From: Roseivirga sp.
GTDB taxonomy: Bacteria; Bacteroidota; Bacteroidia; Cytophagales; Cyclobacteriaceae
Assembly (NCBI GenBank): GCA_029262895.1
Contig: JAJCYM010000004.1
Location: forward strand, 1-35,354
Direction of reading: 5' to 3'
DNA length: 35,354 bases
The translations under genes and the position numbers were made by a program. The notes under the pieces were generated by a model, which worked only from the letters and a program-made list of their open reading frames with translations, was not told the origin of the DNA and searched no databases. Below, piece after piece: positions 15,950 through 24,978 of this stretch (position 1 is the first letter of the stretch; each line of letters begins with the position of its first letter).

Positions 15950-16882
15950 ATGGAGAAAGATTATCTCTTTTACGCTCACGAGTCTTTAGACCGTTCACAT
16001 CTACTTCGATCAGATTCAGAACAGGTTGAAAAGCATTTCAATCATCAAAATGCCAGATTTATTGGGCACTGGCGAAGCAAAAATTTCTTTTTTACTGAAA
16101 ACGGTGAACCAAGGGCATTTCAACTTCAAAAAGCTGATTTCATAGAAGTTACTCGCATTGATTCATTCTTCCTTGGTCTTCATAAAAATGAGCCCGTATT
16201 CGGTGTAGATTTTTCCGACTTAGAACAATCCGAAGTCTCGGCATTAATCCCTGGCGGGACAATTGAGGATTTGAGAGCCCATGCCGGGAATCTTAATAAC
16301 GATGATGCCAGCCTGTTGGCCTATGTACGGGCCATGTTTATTTGGCATAAAAATCATGCGTATTGTGGAAAATGCGGTGCTCGAACACTAAGTAAATCCT
16401 CCGGTCATGAAAGGAAATGCAGCAATGACATTTGCAACACGGTGGCCTTTCCAAGGATTGATCCTGCGGTTATTGTTTTAATTCAACACAGGTTTGAAGA
16501 TGGGGTTAATCGCTGTCTGCTCGGCAGACACAAGCGCAGCAGGCCAGGAATGTATTCTACATTGGCCGGTTTTGTTGAACCAGGTGAGTCCTTGGAAATG
16601 ACGGTTAAACGCGAAATGTTTGAAGAAGCGGGGATTGAAGTTGATAACATCCGCTATGTGGCTTCTCAGCCCTGGCCCTTCCCTTCAAGCATTATGCTGG
16701 GCTTCTACGCAGATGCCTTGAATGCTGAGCTTCAACTGGATCTGGACGAAATTACTGAGGCCAACTGGTTTTCAGCTCAAGACCTAAAAGAACGTTCGGA
16801 GGCAGGAGAAATAACGTTATCAGGCGTAGACTCTATCGCACGTCATTTGATTCTTAACTGGATGAAAGGGGAAGGGTTTTAA
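15950..16882 (+). CDS. nudC: NAD(+)/NADH pyrophosphatase NudC
   Basis: The 310-residue product hydrolyses NADH/NAD to NMN(H) and AMP and, in characterised members, removes NAD caps from RNA. It has a variable N-terminal domain (1-130), a zinc ribbon with Cys139, Cys142, Cys157 and Cys162, and then the Nudix domain. The Nudix box is complete: GFVEPGE with Gly207 and Glu213, then REMFEEAG (221-228). The NudC signature SQPWPFPSS (239-247), which separates NudC from other Nudix enzymes, is present. It has a clear promoter upstream and is followed within 23 bp by a small gene, so it probably leads an operon. Confidence 0.96.
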   Translation: MEKDYLFYAHESLDRSHLLRSDSEQVEKHFNHQNARFIGHWRSKNFFFTENGEPRAFQLQKADFIEVTRIDSFFLGLHKNEPVFGVDFSDLEQSEVSALIPGGTIEDLRAHAGNLNNDDASLLAYVRAMFIWHKNHAYCGKCGARTLSKSSGHERKCSNDICNTVAFPRIDPAVIVLIQHRFEDGVNRCLLGRHKRSRPGMYSTLAGFVEPGESLEMTVKREMFEEAGIEVDNIRYVASQPWPFPSSIMLGFYADALNAELQLDLDEITEANWFSAQDLKERSEAGEITLSGVDSIARHLILNWMKGEGF

Positions 16883-16905
16883 CAAGTCAAAACGTAAATT
16901 ATACC

Positions 16906-17244
16906 ATGATTAACTATCATAACAAGAAATTTCGTCCGGTTGTGAACTCGGAAAATGGCGAGGTAGATGCTCAAACCATATTTCATTATCAACAAGAAGA
17001 AAACGTCCTTAGCTGCTCCTACAGCGGCAATTCTATCAAAAAAGGAAATTTGATTGGCCTCGTAGCCAATAATGGGGAGATAGATATGCGCTATCATCAA
17101 ATCAACATCAACAACGAGTTAATGACCGGATACTGCAAGTCTACCCCTCAAATACTTGATTCAGGAAAAATCCGACTCCACGAACACTGGCAATGGACTT
17201 CTGGCGATCTATCAAAAGGTGAATCTATCTTAGAAGAGATTTAG
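16906..17244 (+). CDS. conserved small protein of unknown function (often labelled N-acetylglutamate synthase-like)
   Basis: The 112-residue product starts MINYHNKKFRPVVNSENGEV and contains FHYQQEENVLSCSYSGNSIKKGNLIGLV, DMRYHQINI and LHEHWQWTSGD. I recognise the pattern of a widespread small family that databases often call n-acetylglutamate synthase, but I see no acetyl-CoA-binding GNAT motif, so that name is not supported. It reads as a compact beta-rich cytoplasmic protein. It lies 23 bp after nudC and 28 bp before the large propeller gene, on the same strand. Confidence 0.8.
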   Translation: MINYHNKKFRPVVNSENGEVDAQTIFHYQQEENVLSCSYSGNSIKKGNLIGLVANNGEIDMRYHQININNELMTGYCKSTPQILDSGKIRLHEHWQWTSGDLSKGESILEEI

Positions 17245-17272
17245 CTAAATTAATCGCTTCTAAATTTATGCT

Positions 17273-19876
17273 ATGAAGCGCCTAAGATCATTTCTCCTTT
17301 TCAATCTGCTGTTCCTTACACTTATCAATGCGAAAGCACAGCAGCCGGAATCTCCATTGATTTCCTCTTTCAGGGATTATCAAAAAATGAAGGCTGAAAC
17401 AACCTTTGGTGTGGATTGGATTCAAATCGGTCCAACCATCAACTCCGCAAGGGCGGATGCGATTCAGGTCGACCATACTAAGCCCGGTACGATGTACGTG
17501 GCCTTCGGCTCCGGTAATCTTTGGAAAACGATAAACAATGGACTCACTTGGAAAGCAATCTTCGAAGACCAGCCTGCTCTAGGTATTGGTGATATCGCTC
17601 TGGCTCCTTCCAATTCAGACATTATTTACTTGGGTACTGGAGAGAGCCTGAAGAAACCAAGGAATTTCACTATGCCTGGAACAGGCGTCTACCGATCAGA
17701 TGATGGCGGAGAAACCTGGAGACACCTGGGTCTTAGCGATTCCTGGCACATTGGAGAAATCGCTGTACACCCTACCAACCCTGACATTGCCATAGTTGCG
17801 GTATTAGGCCACTTTTGGTCTGATAATACCAACCGAGGCATTTATCGCACCGAAAACGGAGGAAAAACCTGGGAACATGTGCTCAATGTGAACGAACAAA
17901 CAGGAGCCAACGATATCGTAATTGCCCCTTCTAACCCGGATATCATGTATGCCTCCATGTGGCAGCACAGTCCCGAGGTAAGTGGAAAAGGCAGCGGAGT
18001 TTATAAAAGCGAAGATGGTGGCAAAACCTGGGAAAAAGCTCATAAGGGAATGCCTTCTGATAAGGATGTTGGCAGAATTGGTTTGGCTGTCTCCCACACC
18101 AACCCCAACAAGGTTTATGCCCTAATGGACCATAGAAATCGTAAACGAAATCAGGGAGCGGCCAAAGTTTTTCAAAGTTTGGATGGCGGCAAAAGTTGGG
18201 ATAAAACCCACAAAGAGGAATTGATGTTCTTTTCAGTCATTGGCTGGTATTTCACTGACCTCTATGTGAACCCACAAAATGATGACGAGATATATGGTCT
18301 TGGCGTTCGACTTGCTCACAGCTCAGATGGCGGCAAAACCTTCGATTATGTGGGAGGCGATGTCTATCACCTCTTTCCTAGTGCTGCCGATCCCCTTCAT
18401 CTTGACCATTGCGAGCTCTGGATTAACCCTACAAATCCAAATCATATGGCTCTGGCAAATGACGGTGGGCTTTACACCACTTATGACAAGGGCAAAAACT
18501 GGACTCATCATAATAACATTCCAGCAGGGGAATTCTATGACATCACTTTAGACAAGCAAGAACCTTATATGATCTATGCGGGTGCACAAGACGATGCTAC
18601 AGTTTATGGCCCTTCCCTGGAATATGATCCTCGTTACCACAAGGATTGGAAATATGTTTGGGTGGATGCCTGGAGCGGTGGCGATGGCTGCGTGACCTGT
18701 GTGGATCCGGAAGACCCTAATACGGTTTACTTCAGCATGCAAAATGGTGCTGCCAGAAGAAGAGATATGAGCGCTGACAAATCAGTTTCCATTCGACCCC
18801 GGCTCCCAAGCGATCATGAGGGCAACCTGCAATTCAATTTTGTAGCTCCCTATTTTATCTCTCCGCACGACCACAACACCTTATATCACGCAGGCAACTA
18901 TGTTTTCAAAAGCACGAACAGAGGCAACTCATGGGAAGTAATCAGCGCAGACCTCTCAATTTCAGCTAACAAGGACAAAAAATCCACAGCCGCAGGAGCA
19001 TTAACGGAATCAAAAATAAAACCGGGATTGCTATATATGGGTACCGACAAGGGCGCTTTTTGGGTAACCAAAGATGATGGCAAAAGTTGGGAGGAACTTT
19101 CGACAGGGCTACCCAACAATTATATTCGAAGCATCTACCCTTCCCAATTCAAGGAATCGCGCGTATATGTGACCCTAACCGGCATGAACTATGATGACCT
19201 TGGCAACTACATTTTTGTGTCGGAAGACTACGGTAACAATTGGAAATCGCTCACTAACAATCTACCCAATGAAATTGCCAATGTTATTATTGAAGACCCC
19301 GTCAATGAAAACCTTCTGTACGCAGGGCTGTATCGCGGAGTTTATATCTCGACCAATCGTGGGCAATCCTGGTCACTTATGGGTAAAAATATGCCAACTG
19401 TCAGCGTTGCCGATCTCGCTATAGATGAGCGCTCGATGGATTTAGTGATCGCTACACATGGTCGTGGAATTTATAAGACCAATTTGAAACCCATCCAGCA
19501 ATCCATGCAAATTGATCAAAGCCAAGCTGTACTCTATGATTTTCCATCTTTTCGAAGACCACGGTTTAGGGATACACACAGAGACCCGGATTATGAGACC
19601 TTGGCTAAAACAACCATCAGTTTTAACCTGCCAGAGGCCACGAAGGTCGTGTTAAGCATAACGAACGAAAAAGAGGACATTCTTTGGACCAAAGCGCTTG
19701 AAGGCAATCAGGGGCTCAATGAGTTTCGTTGGGACTTGATCCTGAAACAGGTTGAAAGCAGTCAACCTTACTTTGTGCATTACAATCAGTTTATAAGAAA
19801 GGGAGCCTACACCCTTACCCTATCGATTGATGGGCAAGAACTCAGCAACGAGTTTGATGTCTTTGATTACAAATGA
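17273..19876 (+). CDS. giant secreted Asp-box (sortilin/VPS10-like) beta-propeller protein A
   Basis: The 867-residue product begins with a signal peptide (MKRLRSFLLFNLLFLTLINA...AQ, about 22 residues). Residues about 45-750 hold some eleven Asp-box-like turns, for example LWKTINNGLTW, YRSDDGGETW, YRTENGGKTW, YKSEDGGKTW, FQSLDGGKSW, YTTYDKGKNW, FWVTKDDGKSW and VYISTNRGQSW. This is enough for two propellers of the sortilin/VPS10-like type. A C-terminal Ig-like strand domain ends the protein (about 770-867, TISFNLPEATKVVLSI...GAYTLTLSIDG), like the FlgD-type domain seen in secreted Bacteroidota proteins. The protein is extracytoplasmic; partner and enzymatic activity are unknown. It is a diverged paralogue of the next gene. 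No clear type IX secretion C-terminal domain is visible. Confidence 0.9.
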   Translation: MKRLRSFLLFNLLFLTLINAKAQQPESPLISSFRDYQKMKAETTFGVDWIQIGPTINSARADAIQVDHTKPGTMYVAFGSGNLWKTINNGLTWKAIFEDQPALGIGDIALAPSNSDIIYLGTGESLKKPRNFTMPGTGVYRSDDGGETWRHLGLSDSWHIGEIAVHPTNPDIAIVAVLGHFWSDNTNRGIYRTENGGKTWEHVLNVNEQTGANDIVIAPSNPDIMYASMWQHSPEVSGKGSGVYKSEDGGKTWEKAHKGMPSDKDVGRIGLAVSHTNPNKVYALMDHRNRKRNQGAAKVFQSLDGGKSWDKTHKEELMFFSVIGWYFTDLYVNPQNDDEIYGLGVRLAHSSDGGKTFDYVGGDVYHLFPSAADPLHLDHCELWINPTNPNHMALANDGGLYTTYDKGKNWTHHNNIPAGEFYDITLDKQEPYMIYAGAQDDATVYGPSLEYDPRYHKDWKYVWVDAWSGGDGCVTCVDPEDPNTVYFSMQNGAARRRDMSADKSVSIRPRLPSDHEGNLQFNFVAPYFISPHDHNTLYHAGNYVFKSTNRGNSWEVISADLSISANKDKKSTAAGALTESKIKPGLLYMGTDKGAFWVTKDDGKSWEELSTGLPNNYIRSIYPSQFKESRVYVTLTGMNYDDLGNYIFVSEDYGNNWKSLTNNLPNEIANVIIEDPVNENLLYAGLYRGVYISTNRGQSWSLMGKNMPTVSVADLAIDERSMDLVIATHGRGIYKTNLKPIQQSMQIDQSQAVLYDFPSFRRPRFRDTHRDPDYETLAKTTISFNLPEATKVVLSITNEKEDILWTKALEGNQGLNEFRWDLILKQVESSQPYFVHYNQFIRKGAYTLTLSIDGQELSNEFDVFDYK

Positions 19877-20022
19877 ATAAATATTGATATTTATATAGCT
19901 TAATATTTTCATATATTATAAACCATTACCATTCGAATTTCCTTTTCCACCACCCATAAAGCCTATTCACTTCCAACTCCAATTATTTCATATCTTTTGT
20001 CTTCAAACGAACCCTCATTACT

Positions 20023-23000
20023 ATGCACATCAGAAAAGCTTGTTCCATCGTTTTTGCGTTATTACTTACCCTCAGTCTCTCCTCCCAAGACCTATTTAAT
20101 GACAATTACAGGTCTCATAATTTCCGTTTTATCGGACCGGAAGGCAACCGAGCCATAGCCATTACAGGTGAACCTGGCAATCCTATGGTCACTTATATAG
20201 GGGCCGCTTCTGGTGGTCTCTGGAAAACTGATGATGGTGGAATTCGCTGGCGCCCCATCTTTGACGGGCAGGATATTTCCTCAATTGGCTCAATCTACCT
20301 CGCCCCTTCTGACCCTCAAAAGGTTTGGGTAGGAACTGGTGAAACTTTCTTGATGCGCCCTGCTCATGCCATGGGTAACGGCATTTATTATTCTCCTGAT
20401 GGAGGAAGAAAATGGGAACATAAGGGCCTAGAAAAAACGGGCCGTATAGGCCGGGTCATTGTTCACCCTACCAATTCAGATATTATTTATGCCGCAGCGC
20501 TCGGTCATACACATGGCCCACAGCAAGACCGTGGCGTTTATCGGTCTAAAGATGCTGGTGACACCTGGGAAAGAATACTTTTTGTAGATGAGGGCACCGG
20601 AGCAGCTGATTTGGCCATGGATCCGAGCAATCCAAATATCCTATATGCTGGCATGTGGTCAGTACATATCAATTCCTGGGGACTCAACTCTGGTGGTGAT
20701 GGTGGCGGTGTTTATCGCTCAACGGATGGTGGAGATACCTGGGAACCCTTAAATACAAAAGGCCTGCCTGGTGGCCCGGCAAGAAACGTGGGAAAAACGG
20801 CCGTGGCTGTTTCCCAAAGCAACCCTAATATTGTATATGCCCTCTTCGAAATCAATAGTCCCGAACTTTGGCGATCAGATGACAAAGGCGAAACCTGGAC
20901 GCTTCAAAGCCAGGATCATAATTGGGCAGAGCGAGCCCCTTATTACACCAGAATAGCCGTGGGTGTCGACAACCCTGATGAGGTCTATTCATTGAGCGTA
21001 CGTTTTGTTCAATCATTAGATGGCGGTAAGACTTTAGAAAGGAGGCCTCCAAGAGGCGGTGGTGACAACCATGACATGTGGATTGACCCAAAAAATCCTG
21101 ACAGAATGATGGTGGCCCATGATGGTGGTGCAAGTATCAGTCTAAATCATGGCAGATCATTTCAACGCGTAGTGCTTCCGATCGCACAGATGTACCATGT
21201 CTCCGTGGATGATAAGGTTCCTTATAATGTCTTTGGAAACCGACAGGATGGTTGGTCTTATATGGGACCAAGCAACAGTCTTCAAGGTTATATTCCACTA
21301 GGCCTATGGAAAGGTGTTGGTGGATGTGAGAGTGGTTTTGCTCAGGTTGATCCTAACGACAATGATATTGTATGGTCTGGCTGCTACGATGGTGGTTTGG
21401 ATCGTCATGATTTAAAAACCGGGCATTCCAGAGATGTGCGCGTTTGGCCTGAAGCCGGTTATGGCTGGGCTCCTGCCGATATGAAATACAGATGGCACTG
21501 GAATTTTCCATTGAGCTTCTCTACGTTCACGAAGCACAGAGTTTATGTGGGATCACAGTTTGTTCACGCCTCTGATGATGGTGGTCAAAGCTGGCAAATC
21601 ATCAGCCCGGACCTGACGCTTAATATCAAGTCTCACCAACAGAGTTCTGGAGGAGTAGCCATTGATAATCTGATGACCTTTGACGGTGCTACCCTTTTTG
21701 CCATAGAAGAATCTCCGCTAGAAGCAGGCTTGATTTGGGCAGGAACAAATGATGGTCAAATCCAAATGACCAAAGATGGTGGTACCAATTGGACCAATCT
21801 TACTGCCAACTTCCCTGATCTTCCGGAGTGGGGAACGGTTAGCAGTATTGAGCCTTCAAGATATGACGCAGCAACTACCTACGTCTCCATAGATCTACAT
21901 CAAATGGGCAATTTTGATCCCTTTATTTATAAAACTACCGATTATGGTGCATCCTGGAAGAAGATTTCAACAAACATTCCTCATTCAGAATCCAGCTTTG
22001 TTCATGTAATCAAAGAAGACCCAAAACGAAAAGGTTTGCTGTATACCGGAATAGACAAAGGCATTTACATCAGTTACAATGACGGTGCCACCTGGGACCG
22101 ACTAAGAAACAACCTTCCTCCTGCCCCGGTCTACTGGTTAGATATTCAGGAGCGCTTTGACGACCTGGTTGTCGGCACATACGGAAGAGGTTTCTATATT
22201 TTGGATGACCTTACCGCCATTCGTGAAGGAGATAGATTGGGAAGTGAGGCAAAGCTTTTCAAACCAAGAGATGCCTGGCGTTTTAATAACAGAGAGAGCA
22301 TCAAGACTGATGGTGGTAGTAACAACTCTGGTCAAAACCCTCAATACGGGGCCATGCTCAACTATTATCTGCCTGATGGTGTAAAAGAAGCCTCAATCGA
22401 GATTTATTCAGCAACTGGCGAATTGGTTAGAACTATTAATCCGAGAAGCAAAGCCAAAGGAGTTCGTAGAACGGCCTGGAACTTAAGGTATGAATCTACC
22501 TTCAGACCGCGCTTACAGGTACAACCTCCAGGCAGACCTTGGGTACAATTGAATGGTGAAGGATGGAGACCTCTGGTCACTTGGGATTTAGATTTGAATG
22601 CAGGTCAGCAAGGACCGAGAGTAGTGCCTGGCACCTACACGGCAAAACTAACCGTAGATGGCAAATCGTCCTCCGAAAGTTTCGAAGTATTAAAGGACCC
22701 ATTGTCTGATGGCTCCATTGCTGATATTCAAGCACAAGTAGACTTTTCACTACAGCTAAGGGACGCGATGAACATTGCGGTGAACAGCATCAATAAAGTG
22801 GAACTATTGCGAAAGGAATTAGAGGACATCATTGTCGAATTCACTGATCGTAAAACACAAAGAGAAGCAATTCGACTTAAGGGTTTAGCTGAGAACATCG
22901 CTGGAAAATTATACGATATTCAACTCACAGGTGCTCGTGAAGATGCTTTCCGATCACCCATGAAGCTATATGGTAGATTAAGTGCATTGGCATCTGATAT

Positions 23001-23193
23001 TACCGGAGGTGGCATTGATTTCAAACCTACAGATCAACAAGGTGGTGTTTACGAAGTATTGAATGAGCGATTGCAAAATGCTGTTAAGCAGTTTGAGGAG
23101 TTGCAGGAGCAAGATATTCAAGCCTTCAATAAAGCACTTCAGAAAAAGAACAGAAGCTTAACGATTGAGAAAGCTGAAAAAGGCGGTAGGTGA
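20023..23193 (+). CDS. giant secreted Asp-box (sortilin/VPS10-like) beta-propeller protein B
   Basis: The 1056-residue product has a signal peptide (MHIRKACSIVFALLLTLSLS, ending near SSQ). Residues about 30-735 carry about eleven Asp-box-like turns (LWKTDDGGIRW, YYSPDGGRKW, YRSKDAGDTW, YRSTDGGDTW, LWRSDDKGETW, HASDDGGQSW, YKTTDYGASW, YISYNDGATW). An Ig/FlgD-like domain follows (about 780-900, ending GTYTAKLTVDGKSSSESFEV). The last 150 residues are a helical bundle (VDFSLQLRDAMNIAVNSINK...), absent from the paralogue at 17273. In related proteins this architecture is a secreted binding or scaffold module; no catalytic residues are apparent. A 146-bp, very AT-rich gap separates it from paralogue A, so it probably has its own promoter. 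Confidence 0.9.
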   Translation: MHIRKACSIVFALLLTLSLSSQDLFNDNYRSHNFRFIGPEGNRAIAITGEPGNPMVTYIGAASGGLWKTDDGGIRWRPIFDGQDISSIGSIYLAPSDPQKVWVGTGETFLMRPAHAMGNGIYYSPDGGRKWEHKGLEKTGRIGRVIVHPTNSDIIYAAALGHTHGPQQDRGVYRSKDAGDTWERILFVDEGTGAADLAMDPSNPNILYAGMWSVHINSWGLNSGGDGGGVYRSTDGGDTWEPLNTKGLPGGPARNVGKTAVAVSQSNPNIVYALFEINSPELWRSDDKGETWTLQSQDHNWAERAPYYTRIAVGVDNPDEVYSLSVRFVQSLDGGKTLERRPPRGGGDNHDMWIDPKNPDRMMVAHDGGASISLNHGRSFQRVVLPIAQMYHVSVDDKVPYNVFGNRQDGWSYMGPSNSLQGYIPLGLWKGVGGCESGFAQVDPNDNDIVWSGCYDGGLDRHDLKTGHSRDVRVWPEAGYGWAPADMKYRWHWNFPLSFSTFTKHRVYVGSQFVHASDDGGQSWQIISPDLTLNIKSHQQSSGGVAIDNLMTFDGATLFAIEESPLEAGLIWAGTNDGQIQMTKDGGTNWTNLTANFPDLPEWGTVSSIEPSRYDAATTYVSIDLHQMGNFDPFIYKTTDYGASWKKISTNIPHSESSFVHVIKEDPKRKGLLYTGIDKGIYISYNDGATWDRLRNNLPPAPVYWLDIQERFDDLVVGTYGRGFYILDDLTAIREGDRLGSEAKLFKPRDAWRFNNRESIKTDGGSNNSGQNPQYGAMLNYYLPDGVKEASIEIYSATGELVRTINPRSKAKGVRRTAWNLRYESTFRPRLQVQPPGRPWVQLNGEGWRPLVTWDLDLNAGQQGPRVVPGTYTAKLTVDGKSSSESFEVLKDPLSDGSIADIQAQVDFSLQLRDAMNIAVNSINKVELLRKELEDIIVEFTDRKTQREAIRLKGLAENIAGKLYDIQLTGAREDAFRSPMKLYGRLSALASDITGGGIDFKPTDQQGGVYEVLNERLQNAVKQFEELQEQDIQAFNKALQKKNRSLTIEKAEKGGR

Positions 23194-23225
23194 TTGTCTC
23201 CTACGCCAAAGCTTCGGAGGATAAA

Positions 23226-23353
23226 TTAGGTGATTAGGTGATTAGGTGATTAGGTGATTAGGTGATTAGGTGATTAGGTGATTAGGTGATTAGGTGATTA
23301 GGTGATTAGGTGATTAGGTGATTAGGTGATTAGGTGATTAGGTGATTAGGTGA
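23226..23353. repeat. 8-bp tandem repeat array, 16 copies of TTAGGTGA
   Basis: The 8-base unit is repeated perfectly 16 times (128 bp). It starts 33 bases past the stop of the propeller B gene and ends 100 bases before the stop of the convergent minus-strand gene. Because 8 is not a multiple of 3, every frame on both strands meets TAG, TGA or TAA within 24 bases, so the array is not coding. Perfect identity implies recent slippage or active expansion. Confidence 0.97.
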
Positions 23354-23414
23354 AAAATAGCCATTTTCAAATTGACTGATCCCAAGTCGAAAATAATCAT
23401 CAGAAAGAGCATAT

Positions 23415-23450
23415 CCCTCAGAGTTATACACAGAAAACTCTGAGGGTTTT
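23415..23450 (+). terminator. terminator hairpin, third relative of the CCTCAGAGTT repeat
   Basis: CCCTCAGAGTT (23415-23425) pairs perfectly with AACTCTGAGGG (23436-23446), followed by TTTT. It lies between convergent genes and would end transcription of propeller B after the tandem repeat array. The stem is shared with the repeats at 13506-13535 and 13640-13669. Confidence 0.75.
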
Positions 23451-23452
23451 GG

Positions 23453-24586
23453 TTAATCCTCTGTTTCCCAAGGAGCGTGATCCGGTTCGACCCCATCCGT
23501 AGCAACAATATCACGACCCGAGATCAGGGTTTTTTCTCCGCCTAATTTCACAGTCGGTTGCCATAATGCCCATGCTTTTCCAGCACCTACGGTTACAGAC
23601 ACAGAAATTGTCTCCTCACTGGACTCATTCCACTCATCCGAGGTAGTTTTAGTCTTAGAACCTCCATACTTATAAGTGGTTTTCACTGAGTCCTTCATCA
23701 CCACTGATGAAACCTCTGTTTCCACGGTAAGATCTAATTCCCAATTCTGTTCCAACTTGTTCGTTTCACTTTTACTACTTCCATGTGAATACTTGTATTC
23801 ATGATTGTACGCTACATCTAAAGCCGAATTATTTTCAATGTACCCTATCGACTCCCAAACGGCTTTTGCAGCGTTATTATAAGTATAACCTCCCGGCATA
23901 AACATCTGAATGCTTTTATTCACGGTTCTATAGTTCAATCCCGGATCATCGGCTAGATTTGTCACTTTATAAAAGCAAAGGGCCTCAGTTCCTCCACCAA
24001 TGTCTACGGTCTTAATTACATACAAATAATCGTCCAGAGCGAAATAGCATATCCCATCACGTAGTTTCTCGTGAATCTCAATCTCTGCACCCTTCTTATT
24101 GGCCTTGCCTTCTACCAAACTCGCAAATCCTTGTGCCTTCGTATTCCCAATCCTATAGAATGTCCCTTTATGCACTAAATAATGCAATCCTCCAGAAGAT
24201 GGTCCATTAGCAAGTGTTTCATTCTTAATATTAGTGTTATCAGTGCTTAAATCGTCCGCGCTATGCAACACGTCTCCATGAATCACATATTTTTTACCAC
24301 TAGTCCCGAAGTAATGATCGCCATTCTGGTAGGCTTCCGGAAGGTCACAAATTTTGCCTTTATACTTAGGGTCGTGAAGACCGCTGATCTTCATAAATAA
24401 TGGCGTATCCAAATCTGATCGTACTATGTAGTAAGTCCCTTTGGTAGCGAATATGTCAAAGCCCTTTGTGATGTAGGGTGTTTTATCACCTGGTTTTCCT
24501 GCTTCCCTCCAGTCGTCATATTCAAAATGAGGTTGAAATTGCGGAGTTACGTCTCCGGTTTCTTCAGGTTCTTCTTGTTCTGCCAT
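23453..24586 (-). CDS. hemopexin-like four-blade protein with a beta-rich, possibly pore-forming C-terminal region
   Basis: The 377-residue product has no signal peptide. Residues about 40-235 contain four spaced repeats, each with an aromatic-G-x-Y-Y/Y-x-I core: FATKGTYYIVRS, YFGTSGKKYVIHG, YLVHKGTFYRIGN and YFALDDYLYVIKT. This is the spacing of a four-bladed hemopexin-like propeller. Residues about 245-365 are long, Ser/Thr-rich, alternating strands (WELDLTVETEVSSVVMKDSV, TISVSVTVGAGKAWALW). This recalls the amphipathic hairpins of aerolysin-type pore-forming proteins. The link to both families is by pattern only. The protein might be a toxin, a defence effector or a storage/binding protein. 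It stands alone between two terminator-like or inverted-repeat-rich gaps. Confidence 0.7.
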   Translation of the reverse strand: MAEQEEPEETGDVTPQFQPHFEYDDWREAGKPGDKTPYITKGFDIFATKGTYYIVRSDLDTPLFMKISGLHDPKYKGKICDLPEAYQNGDHYFGTSGKKYVIHGDVLHSADDLSTDNTNIKNETLANGPSSGGLHYLVHKGTFYRIGNTKAQGFASLVEGKANKKGAEIEIHEKLRDGICYFALDDYLYVIKTVDIGGGTEALCFYKVTNLADDPGLNYRTVNKSIQMFMPGGYTYNNAAKAVWESIGYIENNSALDVAYNHEYKYSHGSSKSETNKLEQNWELDLTVETEVSSVVMKDSVKTTYKYGGSKTKTTSDEWNESSEETISVSVTVGAGKAWALWQPTVKLGGEKTLISGRDIVATDGVEPDHAPWETED

Positions 24587-24675
24587 TGTTAAATTTTATG
24601 GATCTGTTGATTGATTTAGTTGACTCAAGGCCTGGGCTTTTATAAAAAAATTAATACTCAAAAAATACGGATGAT

Positions 24676-24888
24676 CTTCCGCTGAGTCCCTTCACAAAGA
24701 GTCGGAAGGTGAAAACAATAATCACAAAAGTTAAATAAAAATATTTAGAAAATTTATAATTATTTCTAAACAACCTCTTCGCTAATATTTTTTCTTTTCT
24801 ACTCGATTGATCATCAACTAGTTGAACATAGAATTGAGTAGAACAACCTGAGAAGGTACCATCTCATATCACAAAATTAGGTGATATG
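24676..24888. other. intergenic region dense in inverted repeats
   Basis: The 392-bp divergent gap 24587-24978 has no gene. It holds several inverted repeats: CTTCCG/CGGAAG at 24676-24708, TTTAGAAA/TTTCTAAA at 24744-24770 (in very AT-rich DNA), and CATATCAC/GTGATATG at 24865-24888. The last one includes a single TTAGGTGA (24877-24884), the unit of the tandem array at 23226. Two more palindromes lie closer to the lipoprotein start and are listed separately. Confidence 0.55.
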
Positions 24889-24910
24889 GTAATTTTTGAT
24901 GTCAGAGGGT

Positions 24911-24924
24911 CACACAATTGTGTG
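24911..24924. promoter_or_regulatory. perfect palindrome CACACAATTGTGTG
   Basis: This 14-bp loopless palindrome lies 55 bp before the lipoprotein ATG and is followed by CCTTTTTG. It could be an operator; as a terminator it would lack a loop. Confidence 0.4.
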
Positions 24925-24943
24925 CCTTTTTGCAAAAGCTAAG

Positions 24944-24965
24944 TTCTAGTACCAGTGTACTAGAA
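24944..24965. promoter_or_regulatory. perfect 9-bp inverted repeat, candidate operator
   Basis: TTCTAGTAC (24944-24952), the 4-base spacer CAGT, and GTACTAGAA (24957-24965) form a perfect dyad 13 bp upstream of the ATG at 24979. Size and position suit a dimeric repressor that would block transcription or early translation of the lipoprotein gene. No regulator gene is adjacent. Confidence 0.55.
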
Positions 24966-24978
24966 TAAACCAACATTA

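Noticed and set aside
16906-17244. N-acetylglutamate synthase
   Set aside because: The name is common for this family in databases, but no acetyl-CoA-binding motif is visible in 112 residues.
17273-23193. Type IX secretion C-terminal sorting domain on the two propeller proteins
   Set aside because: The C-termini are an Ig-like domain or helical bundle without the usual sorting signature, so secretion route beyond the Sec signal is left open.
23226-23353. CRISPR-like array
   Set aside because: The repeats are contiguous 8-mers without spacers, so it is a tandem repeat and not a CRISPR array.
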